From positions 62,001-126,000 of the forward strand of contig NZ_JADDRL010000011.1 in assembly GCF_021538895.1 (NCBI RefSeq): a DNA stretch of 64,000 bases, in the 5' to 3' direction. This DNA comes from Streptomyces olivochromogenes (GTDB lineage Bacteria > Actinomycetota > Actinomycetes > Streptomycetales > Streptomycetaceae). The position numbers were made by a program, and so were the translations under genes. Position 1 is the stretch's first letter, and the number at the start of each line of letters is the position of its first letter. Shown here piece by piece: positions 46,193 through 55,507 of this stretch. The notes beneath the pieces are model-generated. The model ran no database searches and was not told where the DNA came from. It worked only from the letters and a program-made list of their open reading frames with translations.

Positions 46193-46699
46193 ATGGAGCG
46201 CCGCGTGCTGTACGACCGCCGTTGGGCCGAGGATCTGTACAGCTCGGTCCGCTGTTCCGGCGTGCTGCTGGGCCTGCTGTTCCTGATCGACTGGGGCACG
46301 GGCGACCTGAGCTGGTGGCGCGGCACCCTGTGGGCCACGCTCGCGCTGCTGCTGTTCGTGGTGCTGTTCCCGGCCCGGGTCTCGGCGGGCGAGGGCTGGC
46401 TCGCCTCCCGCCGTCTGCTGCGCACCCGGCGGGTCCGCACCGACATACTCGTGTCCGTGCGCTGTCTGGACGGGGTCTCCCGGCGTCTCGTCCTGCGGGA
46501 CGCCTTCGGCGACCGGGTCGAGCTCGACCCCGAGGTCTTCGTGAACAACCCGGACCTCTGGTTCCGGCTCGACGAGGACGCCCGCAGGTCCTCGGAGGCC
46601 GGGTTCCTGATGTGCGGGACGACCGCGCTGCGCCGCGTCGCGGAGCGCGTCGACCGGGAGACGGCACTGAGCGTGTTCCGGGCGTCCGGCCTGGGGTAG
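46193..46699 (+). CDS. Small membrane protein, paralogue of the gene at 58107
   Basis: This 168-residue protein has two adjacent N-terminal helices (about residues 18-38 LLGLLFLIDWGTGDLSWWR and 42-60 LWATLALLLFVVLFPARV) and a soluble C-terminal domain (about 65-168) with RRLLRTRRVRTDILVSVRCLDGVSRRLVLRDAFGDRVELDPEVFVNNPDLW. The 58107 product shares the order LLIDWxxGxL, P.RV.AG.GWLA, RTD.LV.VR, LVLRDA.G.R.ELDP and a final LRESGL/FRASGLG. No function is known. The ATG lacks a ribosome site and lies about 12 bases after TACGCT, so the mRNA may be leaderless. Confidence 0.8.
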   Translation: MERRVLYDRRWAEDLYSSVRCSGVLLGLLFLIDWGTGDLSWWRGTLWATLALLLFVVLFPARVSAGEGWLASRRLLRTRRVRTDILVSVRCLDGVSRRLVLRDAFGDRVELDPEVFVNNPDLWFRLDEDARRSSEAGFLMCGTTALRRVAERVDRETALSVFRASGLG

Positions 46700-46720
46700 T
46701 CCCCCGGCCGCTCGGTCCCG

Positions 46721-48679
46721 TCAGCCCCGCCGCCCCGTCGGATGCGGCTGCACCCCCGTCATCAGGATGTCCAGGCCCCGCCGGGTCGTCGCGAGGACCA
46801 CGCGGTCGCCGGACCGCAGCACCCGCCCCTGCACCGGCCGCCAGTCGAAGCCCTGCCGGTCGAGGCGGAGCCCGGCGAGGGTGTCCGACTCCGACGACGG
46901 CACGGGCCCGGCGGCGGCCCCCACCGCCAGCACCCGCCACTCGTTCTCCCGGAACGCCTCGTGCACGGACCGCCCCTCCAGCTCGGCATGCCCGGCCACG
47001 TCCACGCAGGTGAACAGCAGCGAGCCCCGCTCCACCGGCATCACCCCGAGCACATGGCGGCCCATCATGGCGGCGGCGAAGGAGGGCGCGGCCAGCGCCG
47101 AGACGCTGCGGCTGCGGGTCAGCGCGTCGGGGTAGGAGGCGCGCAGGGTGCGCTGCACGGTCGCGGCGAAGTCGTCGTCGTAGAGCCGGGTCACCACCCG
47201 CACGGCGGGATTCTGCTCACGGACGGCCATGACGATGTCGAGGTTCTGCCCGTCGTCGCGGGTGAGGACGAGCAGCGAGCCGCACTCTCGGACCCGCGCG
47301 CGGTCGAGCACGCCCGGGGCGGTGGCGTCCTCCAGGATCAGCGGGACGCCGAGTTCCCGGGCCAGGGCGATGCCGCGGGCGTGCGGGTCGCGTTCGATCA
47401 CCACCACCTGGTGGCCCGTGGTGTGCAGCCGGACGAGCACCCGGGTGCCAACCTTCCCGAGCCCGACCAGCACGATGTGGCCGGTCACGTCGTCGTCGGG
47501 CGGATGGCCGGCGGAGGCCGCGCGGAAGGCCTCGGTGGCGTTCATCGTCGCGGCGACGACCATCGGCAGGATGGCCAGGCCCACGAAGCCGGCGATCAGC
47601 TGGAGCACCCGCCGGGCGACCGACTCGTCGGTGGCCGGGTCGCCCATGGTGAAGATGTCGAGCAGGGGCAGGTAGGTGTTCTTCCACCAGGGGTGCTCGT
47701 CGGCGAAGAGCGCGGTGGCGGTCGAGAGCGCGACGACGATCGCCGCCAGCGTGCCGTAGACGGCGGCCAGTTGGTGGGAGAGGAAGACCCGCCACGGCAG
47801 GTGGGCCAGGCGGGCCCGCAGCCAGCTCCGGGCGCGGCCGCGCCGGGCGCGGGCGGCCGGTTCGGTCGGGTGGTGGTGCGTGATCTCCTCCAGCAGCAGC
47901 CGCCCGTGCGTGAACTGCCGGTGGTACGCGGTCCGGGTGTCCGGCAGCAGCTGGGTGCCGTCCTCGCCGGGTGTCTCCGCGCTGTCCTGGCTCGCCGGGT
48001 CGTCCTGGTGGGCGCCGGACAGCACGGCGAGGGTGGCCAGGTCGGTGGGCTGCGGCGGCGTCCCCGCGGGCCGTACCACGCCGCGGAAGACCTTGCCCTC
48101 GACCTGGAGGGTGTGTCCGTGGCCGACGGCGGCGGCCGCCACGAGTTCCGGTACGGCGGTGTCGGCGTCGGAGAGCACGGTGGTGGACATGTCCCGTGCC
48201 GCGTCGTCGCACAGCTGGGCCGCTCGGTCGAGCAGCCGCTCCAGGTGCCGGCCCCGCTCGCGGTCGTACATCCGGACGACGAGCCGGACGGTGGGGTTGA
48301 GCGCGCGGGCCACCAGGGCGGCGGTCATGTTGACCTGGTCGTCGCCGTAGGTGAGGGCGAGCGCCGCGGCCCGTTCGACGCCCGCGGCCCGCAGCGTCCG
48401 CTCGTCCGGCCGGGCGGCGACCAGCAGTTCGACGGACGAGTCCGGGTCGCGGTGCAGCGCGGCGATCTCCGCGCCGTGCTCGTCGTGCCCGGACGGCAGC
48501 ACGACGGTGACCGCCTCGCCGCACACGGCGTCCAGTTCGACGGCGAGCCGGTGGGCGAGCCCGTCGTCGCCGCAGATCACCATGTGCTGGGAGCGCGGGC
48601 CGGGTTCCGTACGGGGAGGGGGAGGTGACGTCACACCAGAGGGAACGGTGGCCGGGGCGCGGGCGGTTCCGCCGACCAC
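46721..48679 (-). CDS. Two-RCK (TrkA-N) potassium-channel-like protein
   Basis: This ORF of 652 residues has two Rossmann TrkA-N domains (about 30-160, MVICGDDGLAHRLAVELD; about 400-530, HIVLVGLGKVGTRVLVRL). Between them are two helices (VFLSHQLAAVYGTLAAIVVALST; VLQLIAGFVGLAILPMVVAATM) around a pore-loop-like LLDIFTMGDPATD. A C-terminal TrkA-C-like end follows. The canonical TVGYG filter is replaced by FTMGDP, so ion selectivity is uncertain. The start is unclear (GTG 48679 or GTG 48634). It lies next to the YTGACG pair at 48690. Confidence 0.78.
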   Translation of the reverse strand: MVGGTARAPATVPSGVTSPPPPRTEPGPRSQHMVICGDDGLAHRLAVELDAVCGEAVTVVLPSGHDEHGAEIAALHRDPDSSVELLVAARPDERTLRAAGVERAAALALTYGDDQVNMTAALVARALNPTVRLVVRMYDRERGRHLERLLDRAAQLCDDAARDMSTTVLSDADTAVPELVAAAAVGHGHTLQVEGKVFRGVVRPAGTPPQPTDLATLAVLSGAHQDDPASQDSAETPGEDGTQLLPDTRTAYHRQFTHGRLLLEEITHHHPTEPAARARRGRARSWLRARLAHLPWRVFLSHQLAAVYGTLAAIVVALSTATALFADEHPWWKNTYLPLLDIFTMGDPATDESVARRVLQLIAGFVGLAILPMVVAATMNATEAFRAASAGHPPDDDVTGHIVLVGLGKVGTRVLVRLHTTGHQVVVIERDPHARGIALARELGVPLILEDATAPGVLDRARVRECGSLLVLTRDDGQNLDIVMAVREQNPAVRVVTRLYDDDFAATVQRTLRASYPDALTRSRSVSALAAPSFAAAMMGRHVLGVMPVERGSLLFTCVDVAGHAELEGRSVHEAFRENEWRVLAVGAAAGPVPSSESDTLAGLRLDRQGFDWRPVQGRVLRSGDRVVLATTRRGLDILMTGVQPHPTGRRG

Positions 48680-48689
48680 CCTCCCGTTA

Positions 48690-48706
48690 TGTCAAGATCA
48701 CGCCAA
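48690..48706 (-). promoter_or_regulatory. Single YTGACG-type pair upstream of the RCK channel gene
   Basis: On the minus strand TTGGCG (48706-48701) and TTGACA (48695-48690) are 11 bp apart. TTGACA could also be a -35 element. A second pair at the 21-bp position was not found. Confidence 0.45.
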
Positions 48707-48715
48707 GTGCGTCGG

Positions 48716-49513
48716 TCAGCGCACCGGCCCCGCCGTGTCCAGCGCGGCCCCGGTCTGGTCGGCCAGGGTCACCGCGACCAGGCGGGCCTGCGGCGGCGGC
48801 ACCGGGCCCGGCCCGGGGGTGAGCATGAAGCGGCCGAGGTAGTGCCCGTTGCCGTACGCCCGCAGCTCGGTCTCACCCGCCGGCCAGCCGTGCGCGTCGA
48901 TGTCGTACGGCCTGCGCCCCACCGTGACGCCGCCGTCCTGGCGCAGCCGCTGCGGCTGCCCGAGGAGCGTGCCGTACTCGAAGCGGCAGCAGCGCAGGCC
49001 GAGGAGTCCGGTCAGTTCACCGCGGACGTGGTCGACCACGGTGTCGGTGGACTTGGCGGACCGGACGAGGTCGGCCGTGGCGTGGATGCGGGCGAGGTAG
49101 CCCGCGTCGGTCACCGTGACGACCTCCAGCCGGCGGGCGCGTGCGGCGAGTTGGGACACGATCAGGCCGACGACGAGCAGCAGCACCGCCGTCTCGATGT
49201 CGGCGCCGGCGCCGATGTCGAACGTGCCGTACGGGCTGGCCAGGAAGAAGTCGAACCAGGCCGCCGCCGACAGCGCCGCGACGACGCCCGCCGTACGGCT
49301 GCCCAGCGCGGCGACCGCGACGACCGCCACGACGAGGACCAGGGCGGCGTTGGTGTGCGACAGGCCGGTGCGGAAGGGCACGAGGGCGAGTGCCACCAGA
49401 AGCGGAAGGACCATGCCCGCCGCGAGGGCGAGTAGGTCCCGGGGCGGCCGGGCGGTCGCCCGGGGCCGGCGCGTGACGCGGTGCGGGCTCCGGATGCCGG
49501 TCAGGGTGCTCAT
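48716..49513 (-). CDS. DUF4118 membrane sensor, detached KdpD-like input module
   Basis: This 265-residue protein has four helices (about residues 28-125: LLALAAGMVLPLLVALALVPF; AALVLVVAVVAVAALGSRTAGVVAALSAAAWFDFFLASPYGTFDI) as in the DUF4118 domain of KdpD, then a GAF-like cytoplasmic part (about 140-255). It has no kinase domain. The ATG overlaps the stop of the second kdpD (ATGA), so they are coupled. It may be an extra sensory subunit of that kinase. Confidence 0.85.
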   Translation of the reverse strand: MSTLTGIRSPHRVTRRPRATARPPRDLLALAAGMVLPLLVALALVPFRTGLSHTNAALVLVVAVVAVAALGSRTAGVVAALSAAAWFDFFLASPYGTFDIGAGADIETAVLLLVVGLIVSQLAARARRLEVVTVTDAGYLARIHATADLVRSAKSTDTVVDHVRGELTGLLGLRCCRFEYGTLLGQPQRLRQDGGVTVGRRPYDIDAHGWPAGETELRAYGNGHYLGRFMLTPGPGPVPPPQARLVAVTLADQTGAALDTAGPVR

Positions 49514-52023
49514 GGGGCACCTCCTACGCTCTGCGCACCACGGGGGTGCGGGTCCGGTGCGGGTCGGGCACGCTCGGCGAGCGGCAGGGACACGACCATC
49601 GTCAGGCCTCCGCCCGGCGTGTCCTCGGGGGTCAGCGTGCCGTCCATGGCCTCGGTCAGCCCCCGGGCCAGCGCGAGGCCCAGCCCGAGTCCGGTGGTGT
49701 TGTCGGTGTCGCCGAGCCGTTGGAAGGGCTCGAAGAGCCGGTCCCGGCCCGTCGGCGGAAGCCCGGGACCCCGGTCCACGACGCGGAGTTCGGCGCGCCC
49801 CGCCAGGACACTCGCGGTCACCAGCACCGGCGTGCCGGACGGGCTGTGCCGGGCCGCGTTGCCCGCCAGGTTGGCGATCACGCGCTCCAGCAGGGGCGGG
49901 TCGGCGAGCACGGGCGGCAGGTCCTCCAGGTCGCGCACATCGACGTCGGGGACGTCCGCGAGCGCGGCCGGCAGGACCTCCTCCAGCGCGGTGGACCGCA
50001 GATTGAGGGTGAGCACGCCCGCCTCCAGGCGGCTGAGGTCGAGGAGGTTCTCCACCAGGCGGCTCAGCTTGGCCATGGACTCGTCGGCGGTGGCGAGGAG
50101 TTCGTCGCGGTCCTCGGCGGAGAACTGGACGTCGCGGCTGCGCAGCGAGGTCACCGCGGCCCAGCCGGCGGCGAGCGGGGTGCGCAGGTCGTGGCCCACG
50201 GCCCGCAGCAGCGCGGTGCGCATCCGGTCGGCGGCCCGGACCGGCTCGACCTCGGCGGCTGCCTCGGCGAGCCGGGCCCGCTCGACGGCGGAGCCGACGT
50301 GCGCGGCGAACGCGGCCAGCACCCGCCGCTCGGAGGAGGACGGGGTACGGCCGCGCAGCACCAGGTGGTTGCCGGGGCCCGCGGGGACCACGGTGGATGC
50401 CGAATCGGTGTCGGGCACCTCGTCGACGAGTTCCACGGAGTCCATGCCGAAGGTCTCGCGGGTGCGTTCCAGCAGGGCCGGGATCGTCTGGCCGCCGCGC
50501 ACGATGCTGCCCGCCAGCGAGGACATGGTCTCCGCCTCGGCGGTCGCCCGCGCCGCCCGCCGCGACAGCCGCAGGGAACGGTCGACGACGGCGGCCACGG
50601 TGGCGGCCACCACCGCGAACACCCCCACCGCCACCAGCGCGTTGGGGTCGTCGAGGGTGAACGCCCCGATGGGCGGGATGAACCAGTAGTTGAGCAGCAG
50701 GGACGCGGTGACGGACGCGACGACGGCGGAGGCGACCCCGCCTATGCAGGCCACGCCGACCACCGCGAGCAGGAACAGCAGGGCCTCGCTGGTGAGGTTC
50801 ACGGTGCCGCGCGCCTGGGCGAGGGCGACGGTCATCAGCACCGGCAGCACCAGGCCCGCGACCGGCCCCGCGATCAGCCGGGCCGTCGACAGCGTGCGCC
50901 GCCGGGACGGCAGCAGGGTGCCGCGTCCGGCCCGCTCGTGGGTGACCCGGTGCACGTCGATGTCACCGCTCAGCTCGGTGACCGTCTCCCCCGTGCCGGG
51001 TCCGGTCAGGAAGCGTTCCAGGCGGCCGCGGCGGCTGGTGCCGAGGACGAGCTGGGTGGCGTTCTCGGTGCGGGCGAACTCCACCAGGGCGGTGGCCACG
51101 TCGTCCCCGACGACCGAGTGGTAGCTGCCGCCGAGGTCCTCGACGAGCCGGCGCTGCCGGGCCAGGGAGGCGTGCGAGACCCCCGCGGCGAGGCCGTCGC
51201 TGCGGGCCACGTGCACGGCGAGCAGGTCGCCGCCCGCGGACCGGTCGGCGATGCGGGCGGCCCGCCGTACCAGCGTGTCGCCCTCGGGACCGCCGGTCAG
51301 CGCCACCACGACCCGCTCCCGGGTCTCCCAGACCTTTGCGATGGCGTGCTCGGCCCGGTACGACTGGAGCGCCTCGTCGACCCGGTCGGCCACCCACAGC
51401 AGCGCCAGTTGACGCAGCGCGGTCAGGTTGCCGGGGCGGAAGTAGTTGGCGAGGGCCGCGTCGATCTTCTCGGGGGCGTAGATGTTGCCGTGCGCCATCC
51501 GGCGGCGCAGCCCCTCGGGCGGGATGTCGACCAGTTCGATCTGCTGGGCCCGCCGGACGATCTCGTCGGGCACCGTCTCGTGCTGCGGCACCCCGGTGAT
51601 CTTCTCGACGACGTCCTTGAGGGACTCCAGGTGCTGGATGTTGACCGCCGTGATGACGTCGATGCCCGCGGCGAGCAGCGCCTCGACGTCCTGCCAGCGC
51701 TTGGGGCTGCGGCCGCCGCCCGGGATGTTGGTGTGGGCGAACTCGTCGACGATCGCGATCCGCGGCCGGCGTTCCAGGACCGCGCCGAGGTCCATCTCCT
51801 CGAACTCGCCGCCGCGGTAGCCGCACCGGGTGCGCGGCACGACCTCCAGGTCGTCGCACATGGCCTGCGTCCAGCGGCGGCCGTGGCACTCCACGAACCC
51901 GATCACCACGTCGGCGCCCCGGGACGCGCGGCGGCGCGCCTCGTCGAGCATGCGGTAGGTCTTGCCCACTCCCGGGGCCGCGCCGAGGTAGACCTTCAGT
52001 CGTCCGCGCCGTACGTCGTTCAT
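49510..52023 (-). CDS. kdpD: Second KdpD-type sensor histidine kinase
   Basis: This 837-residue kinase parallels the first KdpD: Walker A GAAPGVGKT (residues 14-22), DEFAHTN, Usp domain (about 230-365), DUF4118 helices (about 385-490), HisKA with His in AVGHDLRTPLAAGWA, and HATPase with GLGLGLALARGL and TPGGGLTMVVSLPL. No response regulator is adjacent; the only OmpR-type regulator in the cluster is kdpE. It may feed the same regulator from different signals. Upstream half-sites of the YTGACG array start 42 bases before the ATG. Confidence 0.93.
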   Translation of the reverse strand: MNDVRRGRLKVYLGAAPGVGKTYRMLDEARRRASRGADVVIGFVECHGRRWTQAMCDDLEVVPRTRCGYRGGEFEEMDLGAVLERRPRIAIVDEFAHTNIPGGGRSPKRWQDVEALLAAGIDVITAVNIQHLESLKDVVEKITGVPQHETVPDEIVRRAQQIELVDIPPEGLRRRMAHGNIYAPEKIDAALANYFRPGNLTALRQLALLWVADRVDEALQSYRAEHAIAKVWETRERVVVALTGGPEGDTLVRRAARIADRSAGGDLLAVHVARSDGLAAGVSHASLARQRRLVEDLGGSYHSVVGDDVATALVEFARTENATQLVLGTSRRGRLERFLTGPGTGETVTELSGDIDVHRVTHERAGRGTLLPSRRRTLSTARLIAGPVAGLVLPVLMTVALAQARGTVNLTSEALLFLLAVVGVACIGGVASAVVASVTASLLLNYWFIPPIGAFTLDDPNALVAVGVFAVVAATVAAVVDRSLRLSRRAARATAEAETMSSLAGSIVRGGQTIPALLERTRETFGMDSVELVDEVPDTDSASTVVPAGPGNHLVLRGRTPSSSERRVLAAFAAHVGSAVERARLAEAAAEVEPVRAADRMRTALLRAVGHDLRTPLAAGWAAVTSLRSRDVQFSAEDRDELLATADESMAKLSRLVENLLDLSRLEAGVLTLNLRSTALEEVLPAALADVPDVDVRDLEDLPPVLADPPLLERVIANLAGNAARHSPSGTPVLVTASVLAGRAELRVVDRGPGLPPTGRDRLFEPFQRLGDTDNTTGLGLGLALARGLTEAMDGTLTPEDTPGGGLTMVVSLPLAERARPAPDPHPRGAQSVGGAP

Positions 52024-52064
52024 CACCCACAGGGAAGCGCGCCGTGCGGCCGTCAGGAGTCTTC

Positions 52065-52113
52065 TTGACGCGTCCCTGGCGCCGCTGACGAGGACGTTGA
52101 CACTGTTTTGACG
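52065..52113 (+). promoter_or_regulatory. YTGACG array (11-21-11) between second kdpD and CPA1 antiporter
   Basis: Half-sites TTGACG (52065), CTGGCG (52076), TTGACA (52097) and TTGACG (52108) are spaced 11, 21 and 11 bp. The array lies in the divergent region of the second kdpD (52023, minus) and the antiporter (52206, plus). Confidence 0.75.
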
Positions 52114-52205
52114 ATCGCGAGCCCGATAGGGTGAGGGAAGGTGTGCCGGGAAGTCTGGTCGGCTGGGAGCCATGGTGGCTCCGTACAGGGCCCCAGGGGG
52201 ACGGC

Positions 52206-53780
52206 ATGCGCAGCGTCGGTACGGTTCTCGCACTCGTGGTGCTGGCCACGGTGGTGGCGACCTTCGCACGCCGGTGGCGCATTCCGGCCCCCTCACTGCT
52301 GGTGGTGGCGGGCCTCGCCGTGGCCCTGCTGCCGGGCACCCCGGACATCGCGATCAGCCCCGAGATCATCGGCCTCGTCGTGCTCCCGCCGCTGCTGTAC
52401 GCCAGCGCGGAGGAACTGTCCTGGCGCGAGCTGCGCGCGGTGTGGAAGCCGGTCGGAGTGCTCGCGGTGGGCCTGGTGCTGGCCTCGGCGGCGGCGGTGG
52501 GCGCCGTGGCCTCCGCGGTGACGCCGCTGTCCTGGCCGATGGCGCTGGTGCTCGGGGCCGTCCTCGCCAGCACCGACCCGGTCGCGGTGACCGCGCTCGG
52601 CCGCCGGCTCGCCCTGCCGCCGAAGGTCCAGGTCCTGGTCCAGGCGGAGAGTCTGTTCAACGACGCGACCTCGCTGGTGCTCTTCCGGGTCGCGGTGAGC
52701 GTCGCCGTGGCGTCCGCGGCAGCGAAATGGGGGGCGGCGGGCGGGGAGTTCGTCCTGCTCGCGGGCGGCGGCACGCTGATCGGGGCGGCGGTCGCGGCGG
52801 TGGTCACCGTGATCCGCCGGCGTACCGAAGACCCGATCCTGGAGACGGTGATCGCGCTGGTGACGCCGTACGCGTCCTACGTCCTCGCGGAGGCGGCGCA
52901 CACCTCCGGCGTCACCGCGGTGGTGGTCGCGGGCGTGGTCCTGGGCGGCCGCGGCGACCGGCTGACCAACGCCCGCATCCGGCTCCAGCTGCACGCCGTC
53001 TACGGCACGGTGGTGTTCCTGCTGGAGAGCGTCGTCTTCAGCCTGATAGGGCTGGCGCTGCCCGCGCAGGTGGTGGCGCTGTCCGACGGCGACCGGACGT
53101 GGCCGCTGTACGCCCTCCTGGTGGCGGGCACGCTGATCGCGGTACGCCTGCTGTGGCTGGCGCCGCTGTCGGCGGTGGTGCAGCGCAAGGGCGGCGTCCC
53201 GCGCTTGAACTGGCGGCTGCCGATGGTGCTGACCTGGGCGGGCACCCGCGGGGTGGTGCCGCTGGCGGCCGCCCTGTCGATCCCGGAGACCACGAAGAGC
53301 GGCGCCGCCCTGGCGGACCGTCCGCTGGTGCTGGTACTGACCACCTCGGTCGTCGTGGTCACCCTCGTCGTCCAGGGCTTCACGCTGGCCCCGGTGGTGC
53401 GCCGCTCCGGCATCGCCCTGGAGCCCGACCACACCGAGCGCGAGGAGGCCGCCGCCCGCTGCCGGCTCGCGGACGCGGGCATCCGGCGCCTGGAGGAGCT
53501 GTCGGAGCTGGAGGCCGTACCGGACGTGGTCCTCGACCGGCTGCGGCGCGGCCTCAACGCCCGGCTGGACGACGCCCGCGACCGGCTGACCGACGGCAGC
53601 GGCGACGGCGTGCCCGCCGAGTCCGCCGACCTGGTCTACCGCCAGCTGCGCCGCGACCTGATCGCCGTGGAGACCGCGGAGCTGCAGCGGCTGTACGACG
53701 AGCACACGATCAGCGACACCACGCGCAGGCGCCTGCAGCGGTCCCTGGACCTCGAAGAGGCCCGGCTGGCGGACGCCTGA
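52206..53780 (+). CDS. CPA1-family Na+(K+)/H+ antiporter
   Basis: This 524-residue antiporter has about 12 helices (residues 1-405) with the conserved LGAVLASTDPVAVTALGRRL and ESLFNDATSLVLFRVAV (Asn-Asp motif) blocks and TWAGTRGVVPLAAALSIP. A C-terminal cytoplasmic tail (about 420-524) is helical. It is a plausible Na+ or K+ efflux route matching the K+ uptake genes. GGGGGACGGC precedes the ATG at 52206. Confidence 0.92.
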   Translation: MRSVGTVLALVVLATVVATFARRWRIPAPSLLVVAGLAVALLPGTPDIAISPEIIGLVVLPPLLYASAEELSWRELRAVWKPVGVLAVGLVLASAAAVGAVASAVTPLSWPMALVLGAVLASTDPVAVTALGRRLALPPKVQVLVQAESLFNDATSLVLFRVAVSVAVASAAAKWGAAGGEFVLLAGGGTLIGAAVAAVVTVIRRRTEDPILETVIALVTPYASYVLAEAAHTSGVTAVVVAGVVLGGRGDRLTNARIRLQLHAVYGTVVFLLESVVFSLIGLALPAQVVALSDGDRTWPLYALLVAGTLIAVRLLWLAPLSAVVQRKGGVPRLNWRLPMVLTWAGTRGVVPLAAALSIPETTKSGAALADRPLVLVLTTSVVVVTLVVQGFTLAPVVRRSGIALEPDHTEREEAAARCRLADAGIRRLEELSELEAVPDVVLDRLRRGLNARLDDARDRLTDGSGDGVPAESADLVYRQLRRDLIAVETAELQRLYDEHTISDTTRRRLQRSLDLEEARLADA

Positions 53781-53803
53781 GCGGGCCGGCGCCGGCCGGG
53801 CAC

Positions 53804-55390
53804 TCAGCGGAACTCGGCCAGCCGGGGCCTGAGGCCGAGCCCGGTGAGTCCGATGGCGAGGAGCAACAGGCCGCAGGCCCACGGCAGTTGGTCGGCGAGT
53901 TCGGATCGGCCCGCCGCCACGGACGACGTGAAGTGGGCGCGGTTGATGTCCGTCACCCTGTCCAGCGCGGCCATCCACTCTCCGAAGTGCGCGTTGGACG
54001 TCCCGGCCTCCCAGCCCATGCAGAACTCCACCGCCTCCCGCTCCTCGCCGGCCGCGAACAGCGCGCGCACCTTCCGGTCGTCGCGCTCGTAGACCGCGTA
54101 CGCCTCCACCGTCCGCTCGGCGGCGGCCCGCTCCCCGGGAAAGGTGATGTTGTCGAGCTCGCGCCGGAACTCGCCGGTGAAGTGCGGGGCGTCGTGGTCG
54201 GCCGTGTAGTCCCGCCAGGTGGCGGCGAGCCGGTCGTCGTACGTGGCGAGGGTGGCGCCCCTGAGCCCGTACAGCTTCTGGGACTTGGCGAGGAAGGAGT
54301 CCGCGTACCGGGTCCGGCGCTCGGGGTCGAGGAGGAAGCGGCTCTCGTCGGCGTTGGCGTCGTAGGACAGGGCGCGGGCGCGGGAGAGCGCGACGACGGA
54401 GTCGAAGGCGTCGTGCCGGGCCACGCGCAGGTGATCGGCACAGGCGGTCAGCAGCCCGCCGCCGAGGAGGACGGCGACGATGGTGCAGACGGTGGCGGCC
54501 AGCACACCGGGATTGATGATCCGGCGGAACCGCCGGGTGAGGTACCACTGCAGGACACCGAGTGCGCCGAGGAGCAGCAGACCGAGGACGAGGACGGCCG
54601 CGAGCTGGGCGGCGAGGGTCGAACGGGCGGCCGTGTACTGGCGGTTGAAGGCCGCGTCGTTGGAGGACACCAGGGTGCGCGCCTCGGGCAGGAGCTTGTT
54701 CTGCAGGAGGTCGGTGGCGTCGCGGTAGTCGTGCAGCGCGTCCGGCTTGCCGCCACCGCGGGCGTCGTTCTCCAGGGCGCGGCCGATGAGCTCCTGGTAC
54801 TCGGCGAAGTCGTCGGTGAGCGACTCCACGGTCTTCTCGTCGCCCCGGTCGCCCTGGGCGGCGACGGCGAGGGTGCGCAGATCGTGGCCGATCTCGCGCC
54901 GGGCGTCGCCGTAGAAGCCGGTGGCCTTCGTGTGCGGTGTCTCCAGCTCGCCCTTGCCCGCGTCTCCGCTGGACAGCAGGAGGTTGGCGGCCTGCGCGTC
55001 CATGTCGTTGAGGGCGAGGTTGAGGTCGGCGGCGCTGGTGGTGCGCGGGGCGTCGCGGTCGGCGACGGCGTTCCAGGTGCCGTCGGCGGCGAGTCCGGCC
55101 ACGGCCAGCAGTGCCGTCAGGGCGGCGGCGAGCAGGACCGTGGACGCGCGCAGAAGGCGCAGCCGGGCGGGCACGGTGGCCCAGTACCGGCGGCGCAGAG
55201 CGGCCCGCGCGGCCACGGCCTGCTGCCTGAGGCGGTGCCTCGACCCCTCCGCCCGCGACCGCCCTCGCGGCCGCGGTGCGGGGCTCCGCCCGGGCGGGAC
55301 GACCGCCGCTCTCCGCGGCTGCTCGACAGCCTCAGCCTGAGGACTGTGCGTTGTGCCGGCCGTGACTGTCACGGTCCCTCCCACGTACAC
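53804..55390 (-). CDS. Four-helix membrane protein with two extracytoplasmic four-helix-bundle sensor regions
   Basis: This 528-residue protein has a long basic N-terminus (1-75), TM1 (about 80-102, LRASTVLLAAALTALLAVAGLA), a first helical loop (about 103-260), TM2 (about 265-288), TM3 (about 300-322, GVLAATVCTIVAVLLGGGLLTAC), a second helical loop (about 323-495) and TM4 (about 500-522). Both loops resemble ligand-binding helical bundles of chemoreceptor-type sensors, but no output domain is present. The upstream region carries a perfect YTGACG array. The real start may lie at a later GTG. Function unknown. Confidence 0.75.
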   Translation of the reverse strand: MYVGGTVTVTAGTTHSPQAEAVEQPRRAAVVPPGRSPAPRPRGRSRAEGSRHRLRQQAVAARAALRRRYWATVPARLRLLRASTVLLAAALTALLAVAGLAADGTWNAVADRDAPRTTSAADLNLALNDMDAQAANLLLSSGDAGKGELETPHTKATGFYGDARREIGHDLRTLAVAAQGDRGDEKTVESLTDDFAEYQELIGRALENDARGGGKPDALHDYRDATDLLQNKLLPEARTLVSSNDAAFNRQYTAARSTLAAQLAAVLVLGLLLLGALGVLQWYLTRRFRRIINPGVLAATVCTIVAVLLGGGLLTACADHLRVARHDAFDSVVALSRARALSYDANADESRFLLDPERRTRYADSFLAKSQKLYGLRGATLATYDDRLAATWRDYTADHDAPHFTGEFRRELDNITFPGERAAAERTVEAYAVYERDDRKVRALFAAGEEREAVEFCMGWEAGTSNAHFGEWMAALDRVTDINRAHFTSSVAAGRSELADQLPWACGLLLLAIGLTGLGLRPRLAEFR

Positions 55391-55458
55391 GCCACGGACG
55401 GTCGCCCGTCCCCCGTGCCGCTCAGTCTGCGACCGGATCCAGTCGCGAGCGCTCGGCG

Positions 55459-55507
55459 TTGACGCGCTCCTGACGCCTCCTCAGGGACGTTTGACGGGTC
55501 CTTGACA
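55459..55507 (+). promoter_or_regulatory. YTGACG array (11-21-11) upstream of double-sensor gene
   Basis: Half-sites TTGACG (55459), CTGACG (55470), TTGACG (55491) and TTGACA (55502) are spaced 11, 21 and 11 bp. The array is 69-117 bases upstream of the ORF start at 55390. Confidence 0.8.
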
